In this document: piece after piece, positions 1-11,961 of the stretch | Position numbering within the stretch: position 1 is the stretch's first letter | Layout: each line of letters opens with the position of its first letter | Assembly: GCA_964017145.1 (NCBI GenBank) | Contig: OZ024848.1 | Coordinates: 3,174,501 to 3,238,500, forward strand | Length of the DNA: 64,000 nucleotides | Source: Agrocybe praecox | Lineage: Eukaryota; Basidiomycota; Agaricomycetes; Agaricales; Agrocybaceae | Direction of reading: 5' to 3' | The notes under the pieces: generated by a model | Told to the model about the DNA's origin: nothing | The model's input: the letters and a program-made list of their open reading frames with translations, nothing else | The model's database searches: none | Position numbers and translations under genes: made by a program

Positions 1-3000
1 AGATATAGGGCTCAAGAGAGTTGTAGGGGTAAGGAAGAGGAGGAAGAGTGTGGGCCATTGTTTGGAATGTTGTGGTCAAGGTTCAAAGAAACTGTGAGAC
101 GAAAAAGGGGGAGCGATTAGATATTATCGATAACCGTGTGACGTCACACCACGTGCCAGGATTAATGGCGTAATACTAATGACTAAATATCACGCGAAAC
201 TGACGCGAACCAGTCGCGTCTATATTATATAAAGAAAGATGCTTATCCCTAAGGCCTAAGGTTCAAAAAATTTGTGTTCATTACACCTCCCAGATAAACT
301 CTGGAAGTTAGTGTTACTTTGGTTTCCTAGCACACCTTCGTCAACAGAAAGCTACCACTGTTTCTTATAATCGGCTGATTCATCAATTTTATTTCAATTC
401 CGCTTGAATCCCGCTAATATACATAGATTCATCAGCAGATCACGCCACTTGCTTAGTGATTACATTTCGGCATAGAAGTTCATAGAAGTTTGACTGGACA
501 ATTTGAAATAGGCGACTCTAGACATAGTATAGCTCCCAGAGCTTTACATTTTTCTTGGGCAGCACCGCGAAATTCCCCTCCAATTTTACAGAGACAAGAT
601 GTTCTATACGCACAGAAGACACCTTGCAAAAAATAATGTAGGGAGAATCATGAAGCAAGGCACAGATGTAAGTCAATTGCATAAACCTCATTCAAGAATC
701 CACATTAATAACCCTCGATGCCCACTAAATTCTATCCGAATATGGTTTTTCTTATAGAGAGAACAAAAGATAAAGTAAGTTCTTTCCAACTTGGAGGATC
801 TGTGTCTGTGCGTCAATAGTAAACCTTTCTCGGGTCCGAATTTGAACTATGCGGTAGAACTTGGCCATGAGGCATGAACTTCTCTCTTGAGGCCCATGGG
901 TCCCGACGAGTTCGTATATGTTAGTGGCCGTAAGTGCTGAGATTGGGATCCGATCAGTGGTCAGACACTCTAGCATGGCCCGCTGCGTGGACGCAGACAC
1001 ACTAGTGATAGACATGTTATTGAGCTCATCAAAGGTGTAACGTGTTATCGGAGAGAAAGTGTATTCGGATCGGGAGGTCTAACGAAGATTTTTCTTTCTT
1101 GAGGGTCTCCAGTCATGTTTTGTTTCAGTGTGAACATGACTTTGGAACCTAGGTACGTACATCATGCAAGGATGTGCATGATCAAGTTAACATCCTGGGT
1201 CGACCGGTGAGGACACTGCCACGCCGACCATCATCTCAATTATAAATAGTCACCGCGATTCTAGACGTTTCCTCGACACTTTCCCAAGCTCACCTACGCC
1301 AGTCAAAAGCTGTGCTGGATTACTCCAACGCCTGACTCACGCAAGTATTGGGAGCTATACACATGCACATGCATATTTCTCACCAGCTCTGTTCCGAAGA
1401 CCATTGTTTTACTAATACTGTGTGGACAGTGTGTCATAATCTATACCTAACCTCTAGGATGGCGGCCGAAAAGGATTGAAATCTTCATAATATGATAATA
1501 ACTCCTTTGAAAAGTCATTGGCCAAAGCTGGGTCTTATGAAACGCATATACAGGTCCCTCACGTTAATTCTAAAATTACAAGCGTGCGCAACGGTGTACG
1601 ACGCCGGTTGACATAACTGTGTGTCCCATTCCTCCGGTGGCCTATGGATAGCTTGTTGTTCATCCCCATCGTGACGCTCAGTGATATCATCCGCCGCCGA
1701 CGGTTTCCCATGATTTTTATCTCATCCTCTCCGTCGGTCTCGCTTGGGTGTTGCCCCTCACACGCTGTTTTGTCACCGCTCTCGTTTTCCGGGAATGATC
1801 AGCTTAATTTACATCAGACTGGTAAAGACCTATGAACATCTGGGTATTGCCCGCTCACGCACAGTGGAGTATCAGAGGCTCGTTCACAACGGTGGTCTTG
1901 CAACCGATAGTGATTCATTTAAGATACATACCGCCACATATTTAGGACTACTTTTTTACTAAATGAGATTTCTACTGAAATTGCATCACGTTAATACTAC
2001 AATTTTGAATAAGCAGCTTCACTTGGCCCATCAACGTCAATTAACCCAGCATATACCTTGGAAAGGTGGGATCACCCTGTAACTCGCAGTACACACGGAT
2101 GTAAATATGCTTTTGTATCCGGTCCTCTCAGGACAGGCCTTGAGGACACGAGTAGGCTACCCTCTGTACCGGGCGCGTTACTCTGACCGAGTCTCGGAAC
2201 CGACTCACTGGTTTGTTTTGGGTGCCTCCATCGCTTCGGTTTTATGTGTGGAAATCCGTGCAATACCGTTTATAAATAAAAAGTGTCGACTATTATGAAG
2301 AAACGTGGGGAATGGATGGTTGTTCATTTGATGTGTTATTTATAAGACGTTTTTGATTCGTGGGGCCTGTGTGTAAGCAGTGCTCGTAGGAACATAAACT
2401 CTACATGACAGCTGCGTTCCCAGCCTTGTGTCCGTGTCCTTTGAGAGAACAAGTAGCCAGAGCAATAGTAAAGCAAAATATATAAACTTGATGACATGTA
2501 TTGAATCTTTCATTGGTCGTTCCCTCGGAATCAATTTGCAAAATGTATAACGCGCCCTAGCTTTTGTTGAAAGGATTCACAATCCCTTGTGCACAAGGGA
2601 AACGATTAGCTCCAGTATTCACATCATATGCCTTCGGTAGAGAAAGAAACACACACAAAAGGACAGATCCTACAGGGTAAGAAACAACCCACATTTGTGG
2701 TATGATACAGAAACAATTTCATGGCATCGGTACAATGGATTGACACTGCTGTTGTCTGATATCGCTGGTACTTAGGTTCTGTAACACTGATTCTTATCAA
2801 AGTCTCGAATACTAATCTAAGGAGGGTATGCTTCCTCGAGATCAGGGACATAATCCTATAACCTGCTATGGTTTGAACGAATGACACGAGCTAATTCAAC
2901 AAGTTACAGGTGGAGCACGCTGTAACGTATTGTGTGGTAATAGTATGTACTGAATTGAGTAAGGAACATAAATACCCGACATGCCAAAAATACTCCAAAC

Positions 3001-3177
3001 CAAAAATAGGATACAATGCTTATTTACATAGATTTGTGGGAACACGACCCGAAATTCAGGATGTTTCACAGTCATCGCGAACGAAATTATTCTCATTGAG
3101 AGAATGTGTCTAATACTACCAGTCATTTCTCTGTTATGTAGTCTGTTCGGAACGGATTGTTCATCTCACAGGAAACG
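1..3177. other. No supported gene
   Basis: About 3.2 kb upstream of the peroxidase gene. Only short open stretches occur. One on the minus strand (752-1015, 87 codons) has a protein-like composition but no recognisable domain and no convincing exon continuation, so I do not call it. A TATAAATAG string lies at about 1242 on the plus strand, followed only by a 36-codon frame. I see no repeat or transposon signature. Confidence 0.5.
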
Positions 3178-3184
3178 TATAAGA
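3178..3184 (+). promoter_or_regulatory. TATA-like box of the peroxidase gene
   Basis: TATAAGA lies 66 bp upstream of the peroxidase start codon, a plausible distance for a fungal core promoter with a short leader. The assignment rests on position and motif only. Confidence 0.4.
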
Positions 3185-3243
3185 GCAGCCAAGGTTTTTG
3201 GTATGAAGTCAAGTCCTCCTCACAGTTACAGTCCAGTCAGAAG

Positions 3244-4992
3244 ATGGCTTTTAGAAACGCTCTGTCTGCTCTCGTACTTGCCCTTCCTCTTCTCACCGCC
3301 GGTTAGTTGCTCGCTATTCAATGTTTCGATACTTTTCATATCTCTGATCCTTGAACGCGTAGGGTTGAGGACCAAGCGCGCCACGTGTCCTGATGGCGTT
3401 AACACTGCTATCAATCAAGCATGCTGCGCTCTGTTCCCAGTCGTGCAAGACATCACTGAGAACCTCTTCGAGAACGAGTGCGGTGACGGCGTAAGTTGAT
3501 CCAAATGTCCATCAACTATGAACTACGTTAATGCTTCATTAGGCTCACGGCGCTCTGCGTCTGTTATTCCATGACTCTATTTCTATCTCTCCAACTTTGG
3601 GGTATGTATGCAATGTCTACATCCATTGAGTATTCTATAACGCATGAAAACAGTGGAGGAGGAGCCGATGGATCTATCGCTACCTTCAATGCAACCGAAC
3701 TGACTTTCCATGCCAACACTGGAATTGACGATGTCCTCGACGCCCTCGGCCCATTTTTGCTCAAGCACTCCGACGTACTCACCGCAGGAGACTTGTAAGT
3801 ACTATTTCCTTGCATGGATGCGTCTCATATGCTCATTGATCACTATTTTACGAAAGCATTCAACTTGCTGGCGCAGTCAGTCTAGTGCAATGCCCCGGTG
3901 CCCCTCGCATTCCATTCCTCATGGGACGTGCACCACCCAAGGCAGCAGCACCTAACCTCTTGGTCCCCGAGCCTTTCGATAGCGTCCAGTCTATTCTTCA
4001 ACGATTCGGTGAACTCGGCTTTACTACTCAGGAAACCGTAGCTGTTATTGGTGGCTCCCACAGCATTGCAGGTGCTGATGATGTTGTGCCAAACCTCCAA
4101 GGGTAAGTCGGCCGGCCTATGGTTAACCCTTACATTGGTATTAACGATAACATGTTAGAGTTCCTTTCGATCAAACACCAGCCGTATTTGACAGTACGGT
4201 TGATTACTACCCAGCTAAAATCATTCATTAACGTTTTATATAGCCCAGATCTTCGTCGACGTCCAACTTCGTGGGACCCTCTTCCCAGGGTAAGTACATC
4301 GACGAAGCAGGATCTTCAAATCTGATACTATAGAAATAGTAATGGAACGACCCAAGGAGAAGTTGAAACCGCTGTCCAAGGAACCGTCCGCCTGCAGTCT
4401 GACCATCTCGTAAGGACAGAATAAACCTCCACGTAAACGTGTTCTTACTCTCTCCAAGCTCGCCCGAGACCCCGCAACTAACTGTGACTGGCAATCCTTC
4501 GTCAGTAAGTCGACATTTTAGACTTGAATTTCTTTTTTTCTTCAATGATTCTCATTCAATCATTTTATCAGACAACCAAGCCAAGCTAGCCCAGGTCTTC
4601 GGACAAGCTGTCTTCAAGCTCGGTCTTCTTGGTCAAGTGCAGAGCAAGGTTGGAACTCATATAAGCAAATATATCTAGGCACTAACCATAACGCGTCGGA
4701 TTATAGCTGACTGACTGCTCTGAGGTCATCCCTCAAGCTATTCCATTCACCGGAGGTGCTGCCACTCTCCCACCAGGCCAAACCATGCAAGATATCGAGC
4801 AGGCTGTGAGTATATTTCTGTCACGCATTCAGCTATTTACTAACTACCTGAATAGTGCGCTACTTCTTCCTTCCCGACTCTGGCTACTCAACCAGGCCCA
4901 CCTACCTCTGTTCCTTCCATGTATGTCGAGATCCGTATACAAGACCGTCCACAATCTAACCACCTCTTGTCATCCTTAGCCCTCAAGTTTAA
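3244..4992 (+). CDS. Secreted class II haem peroxidase, generic (non-Mn, non-Trp) type
   Basis: Thirteen exons give a 362-residue preproprotein: 3244-3301, 3363-3490, 3543-3601, 3654-3794, 3857-4102, 4159-4193, 4244-4289, 4334-4409, 4459-4504, 4572-4648, 4707-4805, 4856-4920, 4980-4992. A signal peptide ([20 protein letters not shown]) is followed by a short propeptide ending in Lys-Arg. The mature part has eight Cys, as expected for four disulfides, the distal motif LRLLFHDS, calcium-site residues in GGGADGS, and the proximal haem His in SHSIAGADD. Family knowledge: these enzymes use H2O2 to oxidise phenols or lignin outside the cell. Aligned by eye, two of the three Mn ligands are changed (first Glu is Asp, second is Gly; the Asp is kept). 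The position of the lignin-peroxidase catalytic Trp, five residues before the proximal His, is Val. Generic peroxidase is therefore the best call; the exact subclass is inference. Confidence 0.92.
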
Positions 4993-5754
4993 GAATTTCA
5001 TTATCAACTATCTTACTTTATATTTGTCTTTCTTTCCCTCAGTATCTGTCCGTACATCGCATGTTCGAAAGCTATCCTATCTAAATATAGCACTATTTAT
5101 TCTCCACTATTTTAAACCTCGTTTTCGTCTTCATATGTGATGTGTCTTCTCCTTTTGGGACCCCTGAATTTCAAGGAACGACTTGACGCGAGGCGAACTT
5201 TAACCGGTTAACCCTTTAGGCTTACGTGCAAGTGTTTGGCGATTATGTAGTACTATTAATAGCACAAGAAGTTGGAGGCAAACAAACGAATGTTTGGCCT
5301 TCCCAATAAATTTCGTCATTCTATAGTGTCGATTCTCTTTGTGCTCGAAAAATGGAACGACTCTTGGGAAAGACGTGCTCCCAGAAAAACCTAAATTCAA
5401 TTCTGCAACGCGACTGCCCAGTGCCAGGCATTTTCTCTGCTCTGATAGCTTCCCTCACGAAAGAAACTTACCTATGCCGTCGACACGTTGACGAGTCCTA
5501 GGTGTACAGTTTTCCGCCTTCACTCATTAAACATGCGCGTTTTATGCGCTCGTGCCCCTGACTCAAGTTTGTAACAAAAACATACATCTTATGTGTTTAA
5601 CGCACTTTTTTTTTTTTTTTCGCTCTAACCAAAGACCGAATATCTGACTCATAAATTTTAGTAATATTTTCTATTTATCTACGAAAGCCGTAACGCGCGA
5701 CTCTTTAGGGGCACTGGCTGTAATATGAGCTCGACGTTTAGCAAGTCAATCCTT
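4993..5754. other. Intergenic, no gene seen
   Basis: Spacer between the peroxidase stop and the 3' end of the GH7 relic. It holds a run of 14 T near 5608 and no convincing open frame. The peroxidase terminator was not identified. Confidence 0.5.
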
Positions 5755-7144
5755 ATTCGCAGGCAGCGGATCTAGTTTATCCTTGACCACTTCTAAAAAA
5801 AACGATATCTCTATCAAATTCTTTCGTCTGCATCATGGAATTACGTACCATTGACCGTACTTGCTCTGGGTCAGACCAAGAGCGCTGCTGGTTGTCGTGG
5901 AGGTTCCCCCGCCACTGCTGACGGTGGTGATTGGATTGTCGCCTGGTAATGAAGAACCGGCGGCGTATGTAGAAGTGATGTCGCCGAACCCGATGTCGGA
6001 ATAGATGACAGAAGCGTTGGCGTTGGTAGTCTCAACATCCGTGGGCTTGCCTGAGCTCGTGGAGCATCATGTACCGCGGGCAATACTGGATTTGGTCGGG
6101 TCTTGGTCCGTGGGGTAGTCACTGTCGAGCCAGAGCATGTTGACTGCGTGGTCGTCCCAGACGAAGAGGACGAGCACCATTCCGTCGGCCATACCCTTGG
6201 AAATTCCAGCGAGGCCACCCTTTTCCTGGAGGTGGTATCGCAGAATGCCGCTTTCTGCTGGTCGCAGCAGTCCTTGGTGATGCAGTTAATTGAAGGGTCG
6301 ATTCCTGGGATATTAACCTTGGAGTTTTGGAGGACCTTGCCGTCCTGGACGTGGGTTCAGAGGATTTCGGTAGGGGTTCCGCTAGCACCGGTACTGGTGT
6401 CGGTGAATCGAGTGAAAATGGTGAATTTCTTGGTGGTATCGATAGTTAATCGTGGGCCGTAGAAGGTCTTGTCACCCCGGTGGAAAGAGCTGAAGTCACA
6501 ACCATCTGGAGCGCAGACACTGGAGTAGCGACTGGTGGTTCCATAAGTATCTCTTTCGCTGCAAAGCTGCTCGTCTGTGCAAGGGTGAAGAGTGTAGGCA
6601 GCTGTGTTGTTGTTCACCTCCCAGATATCCGTTTGGTGGTAGCAAGTACCGTATTGACCTGCTCCTGTGTTGATGTCGTTTGTAGACGGAGTCCAGCCAT
6701 CAGAGTTGGCCTAAGCCTCTAGGTTAGTTCAAATACACCTTCGTAGAAACAAACAAGTGCTTACCACACCGTTGATGAACTTAATGTCTCGTGGGCACTG
6801 GGAGTCGCAGTAGCCAGTCCCGTACTTGGCGTCAGTCTTGTTGGTTAGGAATCGGGAGAGACCACCATCTGCGTCCATTTGGGAGAAGTAAAAGGCACCG
6901 TTGAGACCGCAGGGAAGTTTGGAAACATCGACATCGAAAGTGAATTACTGGTTGAGCAGCTTGAACATCTCATAGGAATTCTCGCTGGTTATCAAATAAA
7001 CACGGGAACCGATGTTTCCCTGGTTCTGGGTAGAGTTGGTGATGAATTTGAGGGTGAGAGCCTTACTTCTGGTGGTGATACCGTGTAGGTATCGGAGTAG
7101 TCTGCACCATCGAGAGCGCAATTCTAGGCACAAGTCGCACCGTT

Positions 7145-7230
7145 GGAGCAGTCCAGAGTGCAGCTGAATGGCGTAGCTGGCTCGGAATCGTATTGGGCAG
7201 CCTCGCAAGGTGGAAGTTGCGGTCAAAGCA
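7145..7230 (-). mobile_element. Partial copy of the 5-bp-TSD MITE (family B) in the GH7 relic
   Basis: This stretch matches the inner and right-end part of the family B element at 7378-7563 (shared CCAGCTGCA..GGACTGCTCC end). It lies between GH7 coding blocks for the Tyr/Asn-rich segment and GATCA.NCALDGADY. Only the right terminus is present; homology fades near 7230. Confidence 0.6.
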
Positions 7231-7377
7231 AGATGTTTCCCGCTATGTAAGTGTCGGAATTGTCGCAGGTGTTAACGGTGTAGCAGTTGTGCTGGTGGAA
7301 CCCGAGGCGCTGTGGAGCGAGCGCCAGTTGGAATTTTTTCCGGAGGATAGAGTGACGCAATCGCCAGAAGTAGTGCT

Positions 7378-7563
7378 GGAGCAGTCCAGGATGCAGCTGG
7401 ATGGCGTAACTGGGCTCGGAAGCGCGTCGAGCAGGCTCGCACGATGGCAGTAGCGGTCAAGGAATGATTCGATTCGGCTATGGACGTGTCGCTGTCATAC
7501 AGCGAAGGGGATCTAATCTTATCTATGTATGGATCGGGCAGTCAGTCAGACTGCACTGCCACA
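7378..7563 (-). mobile_element. MITE family B, full copy 1 (186 bp)
   Basis: Termini read TGTGGCAGTGCAG.. and ..CTGGACTGCTCC on the minus strand. Their ends form an imperfect inverted repeat (core GCAGTSCAG). The flanks gtgct (7373-7377) and gtgca (7564-7568) look like a 5-bp target-site duplication. It splits the GH7 relic between the residues encoding HPGQKCT and those encoding TSGDCVTLSS. It carries no open frame. Further copies are at 37248-37431 and 34975-35132. Confidence 0.75.
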
Positions 7564-7613
7564 GTGCACTTTTGCCCGGGGTGAGTCTCTGTTGTGAATG
7601 TGCCGAACTGTTG

Positions 7614-8097
7614 ACCTACTCTGTATTATATTTGACGCTCTACTTTTGAAGTCATTACTTTGTACTGAGAGTTTGAACCCCACGGTCTATTGTGGGTCAG
7701 GATTATAATTAGAACTGTTGCTGTTCTAGGATAAGTATGTATTTATAAGTATGTATTATGTCGTGCCCAAGGATACGAGGCTCGAGCGCTGCTCGTTGTG
7801 GCAGAGGAATCGTACAATTTGTGACAGCGCGACGTGTACGTAGCAGAATACATTGCACTTTGACCGCAACTGTCACCATGATCTTGAGAGGCAGTTCAAC
7901 GCGCTCCGAGCTCAGCTACACCAGCCATCTGCAAACTTGACTGCTCCATCTTATGTTGTCAATATAAATATAAAAAGCGGTTGCTCGTTTGCACGTGGAT
8001 TTTGGACATATAGGGATAAATGAGAAGAAATGTCAAGGATGTTCCAGTGCTATTTCTATTTCAACGGGAATTCCAGCAAAACTAAACGAAATATTTT
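7614..8097. other. Intergenic, no gene seen
   Basis: Region upstream of the GH7 relic. It should hold its old promoter and signal-peptide exon, but neither is readable. Only short open frames are present. Confidence 0.4.
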
Positions 8098-8231
8098 CAC
8101 CCTGGGAACATCAACTTTTCAGGTCACCCGAAAATTTGCGAAAAACCATGATTCTAGAGTTTCAGGTGACCTGAAAACTCGTGGGTTTTCGCTAGTCTTC
8201 GGGTGACCTGAAAATTGAGCTTCGCGAGGTG
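8098..8231. mobile_element. MITE family A (CACTA-like), short copy (134 bp)
   Basis: Both ends carry inverted CACC..TTTTCAGGTCACCCG-type sequence; the left end reads CACCCTGGGAACATCAAC and the right end is its imperfect reverse complement. The same terminal core (CAACTTTTCAGGTCAC) ends the 817-bp element at 33415-34231, so the two belong to one family. An internal palindrome, AGGTGACCT with flanks, lies near 8164. No clear 3-bp target duplication is visible here. Confidence 0.65.
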
Positions 8232-8516
8232 AAACACTTGAACTAGTTTATACAACGCTTTTCTTCTCGATAATATTCGGATCAAGAACTCTCTGAAGAA
8301 AGTACGGGAAAACTCTGAGTAGGAGAATAACGTTTGAGAAGGATGAGATATACCTTATTATAATCGTTTGAGTCAGATGTTATTGGATCTCCAGTGGAAG
8401 TACCTCCACCGGCGTGAAATGTAGGCATATGGAAGCTACCGCTGGCGTGGGTGACATGTACGTCTTTTCTTGATTTGAATTCGTTTCGTGAGTTAAGCCT
8501 AGAAGTATAGCATCAA

Positions 8517-10152
8517 TCATTGAACATAAATAAGGATCTCTCGACGAACGTACGTAGCCAGCATGGAGTTAGCATACACTTTGAACGCCATATATTAGTA
8601 GAATAAATTGAATTTGTAAACAAAAATAGGTCACTCACAGCTTCCAACGACTTGATAAATGGACAGAAAGATAAGGTTATCGATCTCTGTCGATACCTAA
8701 ACAAACTCTTTATTAAATGCTAAAAATTCGAAAGAAAAAAGAGGTCATACAAATATTAAGACGATAATATCGAATACACTGTAATTAAGGGATCAGAAAG
8801 AGGTTTTCTTGTGATTTAAAATGGTACTACATGCCTAGTCAAGATGCCGTTATTGATGGTGTATGCCATTAATGTATTGATAATGGTATCTGTGCTACAA
8901 GCAAAGGATCCATTACACCGCTGTCGATATACCATGTATTTTACTCACCTCTTGACTCCCGAACGACCTCTGTGTAGGTATAAGCATAGGAAACTCGCTA
9001 GGAGAATATCGGTGACTGCGGCCAATGCAAGCGATGCAGTGATGAGTCCCTATATTGGAATTGATATCATTGAAAATGATGAATTGAACCACGAAAAACT
9101 TACGCCAATATGTGTGATCGATGCCCAGAACTTTAACTGAAGGCTATGGAAATGCTATGACGTAAGAATAGGAAACAACTGCAAGCATAACTACTCACAC
9201 GCGAACGATGATAGCTGAATTTACGTTTACAGATAGGATAAAAGTTTAAATTTTATTTATTCATATTGACTTACCGATGTGTGTTGCTGGGTAATATTTG
9301 TTCATAAGTAAATGTAGACATAACAGCGCCTACACAGGAGCAGGAGTCTCACCACTGTGGGATAGTGCAAGGCTCGTCTGCGTATATGAAGGTTTTTTTG
9401 GGGGGGTTTTTTTTTTTTGGTAAGCCAAGAATGACGTACTAGAAGAATGACAAGGGGAATCCTCTCTTTCGCTTGACTGACTATAAATAGATAGTCAGAA
9501 CTTGTGTACTGTCTCCATCCCAATACGTACGGAAATAAATCCTCCTGATATAAAAAATATGCACAACAAGCATGATAATGGTCTGCAAAATAATAACATG
9601 TCAGTGTCGTTACTATTCGATAGAGTAGACGTACCGATGACGCAATTGCCATCTATAAGTAAAGGACTACTTCAGTGCACAATTATGCAGTAGCAAAACA
9701 TATAAGAATCGTACCGTAGAAGACCAGACGACTTTGGTCAATGCCTCTGGATTCATATAGTTGCTCACAACATAGTAGTAGATAGCATGAACACTGGATG
9801 CTGAGTGAAGTGTCTCAAATACTCTGCATGAGTGGCGGTAAGATAAAACTGTCCCAAAAATGCGTGTAAAATGCGCTTTACGCAATCACCAGGACCTATT
9901 GGATCTACACATGAGTTGATCTCACAACACAGTGACGAAACAAATACTGACCGAGAATTTGACGAAAAGCCTGTCCGTGGGATAATTTTGAAAGTAGAGA
10001 AATGCCTGAACAACTGTAACCCCAAATAATCTTGAAGGAAGGTGAGCCAGACACTCAAGATGTCGGAGCTGAGGGCTGACAGCTTACACGGAAGAAAACA
10101 CGACTCCTATGAGGAATGCACCAAACGTTTTCGTTAGATCCAAAGCAGGCAT
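8517..10152 (-). CDS. DUF6534-domain multi-pass membrane protein
   Basis: A minus-strand gene of about nine small exons. The start is the ATG at 10150-10152. Exon 1 is 10088-10152 and exon 2 is 9952-10030; together they read MPALDLTKTFGAFLIGVVF then LFGVTVVQAFLYFQNYPTD. Later exons include THAIYYYVV-type and NYMNPEALTKVVW segments, then a block with AAVTDILLASFLCLYLHRGR, then TDTIINTLMAYTINNGILT, then VYANSMLATYVRRE, ending at TGA 8517-8519. This order (Gly/Gln/Tyr N-terminal helix, TDI-LHRGR, T-INTL-INNG-LT, NSMLAT) is that of agaricomycete DUF6534 proteins, which have about seven helices and no known function. One junction, after the HIFYI segment near 9560, was not resolved, so a defect there is possible. 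Confidence 0.75.
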
Positions 10153-11961
10153 TGAGAAGAGTTACTTGTTCGTGAGGTGTAACCACCTTATAATGCCCAG
10201 TGGTAAGCGCATCATAACGGAGAATCAATCACGCCGAGTATTCGATTAACGGCAAGATCGCGTTAGAACCTGATTTTGCAGGATACTACTATGCTGATTA
10301 CATCAAACTTTAATGATTTATGTAAAACTTGGGTGGGTCTAGCTACTGTGTGCGTAGGTGTAGGAAGGTTCCATCCGAGTTAGACGCAGATGCGTATACT
10401 CAAAATAAACAGAATGAACTGAAATGATGCACAGCCGTGCCGTCCATCCCCGAAAGTAGTCATTTATAGGGCGGCTGCTGGTAACTTCTGTTGGTTTATT
10501 TAATCACAATGAGGTTCTCGTGCTAGTCATTTGATGCTGGTGCCTGATTGGTTAGTAACACTTATCTCACATGGATAGGGCTAATTTCGAATTTTTGTTC
10601 TGCCTTGACATTATCTGGATTTTACACAATCTAACCTAGGACATCTAAGTGATGTACTTAGGTGGGTGACTACTCTACGCCATCGGTCAGGCGAGGATTT
10701 GACTAGTCCAGGAGTCAACGACTAGCTGTTTGGACCCCGGGGTTAATCGCTAGAGATAAAATCTACCAACTCAGTACAGTCAACTCCCTCTTAACTGATA
10801 CCTGTCGGTAGACAGCCGAGAATGGTTTATCAGGGGTCCCGGTGATGGGCTATGAGGCTATGCTAAAAATAGAAATTTAAAATCGAGAGAAAACAAATCT
10901 TTGACATAAGACAGTGAGTCATAAAGAGATGGTTAATGGCGGGTAATTTGTATTTTTATTACAATATGAACTATGTATGGGAGTAAAAGTGTTGCCAACG
11001 TCGTCTTGATCCTTGATTATGTTCTCACGCATGTTGAAAGTGTTTGGGCATCTGGACTGGTACTTTGAACACATAAACTAGCTTAAAAAGGTGTTTCATG
11101 TTACAATTTCATGTCGGATTCATCATATATGTTCCCCATATAGCATAAATACGGAAATTTTTAGAGCAAAACCTATGGGTTTTTACCCAAAAGTGGTATG
11201 GGTTATGGATTATGAGGGGTTTCTGGGTTATGGGTAGGAATTCTCTGCTAACCAACTTGGTGGATCGAAAAGGTATGGATTATCAGGGGTTATGAGTTAT
11301 GATGGGTATGTCGACTGTGTACATATGTACAAGGCTACTATGGTGCCACATGATACATGACTAGGACTAGTGTCCGGCCAACAAATTTTCTACCATTAGA
11401 TCCAAACTTCAACATTAGCGTGAAAATAATGGTGGTATCCGGCAAAACATATTGGGAATAGGTAGTAATGGTGAAACAAACATAGTAACTACTTAATCGA
11501 AAGTAACCGCCGCAACTGATCTCGTGATTGGAACGAGGTGCCGAACGCATGCCGGCTGGGTCTGGCAAGGACGATGACAATTATGGTGCAACAATGCACT
11601 GCCATCACGCTGGAACTTCTTGCTTTCGCTCCTTAACCATCCCTGGACCTGGGATCATTTCCTCCCCCGCTGTTAGGCGGTCACCTCTAGTAGACGGCAC
11701 TCAAAATTTACAATACTCTCCTGGCGAGGCAGGAAATCTGCTGTGAAGATTAGGAGTTGCGACCACGGTACCGCGTCGGGACAAAACCCACCCCATTGTC
11801 CTCCTTTTCTATCTCTGTTTACGCGATTCCCCGGTGGTTAGACGGCGCATAATACCCTCAAAAATTAATATTCCATACGCTTTTGCTCTGGTATATTCCA
11901 CCTTCAAGGTCAACGGCGGCAGCGGCGACAATTACTGCCCGAAATACCCATATAGAATCCC
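10153..11961. other. Intergenic, no gene seen
   Basis: About 1.8 kb with only short or stop-broken frames. A low-complexity patch at about 11165-11310 repeats TTATGG/TTATGAGGGGT-type words. No transposon ends recognised. Confidence 0.45.

Larger units (their letters stand above)
5755..7613 (-). pseudogene. GH7 cellobiohydrolase pseudogene with decayed CBM1
   Basis: Read on the minus strand this is a GH7 (cellobiohydrolase I) gene in pieces. The mature N-terminus QQFGTFTTETHP is at 7613, then [50 protein letters not shown], the catalytic region, a Pro/Ser/Thr linker, and the start of a CBM1 (QSKYGQ, with an intron inside the next codon near 5850). A CBM1 remnant with stops follows at about 5755-5805. 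In-frame stops occur at 7124-7126 (TAG) and 6945-6947 (TAA), with frameshifts near 7070 and 7290. The active-site hexapeptide reads QTDIWE where family members have EMDIWE, so the nucleophile Glu is Gln; the acid/base Glu remains. One whole and one partial MITE copy interrupt the N-terminal part. No signal peptide is readable upstream. Function when intact: exo-cellulase releasing cellobiose. Confidence 0.88.
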
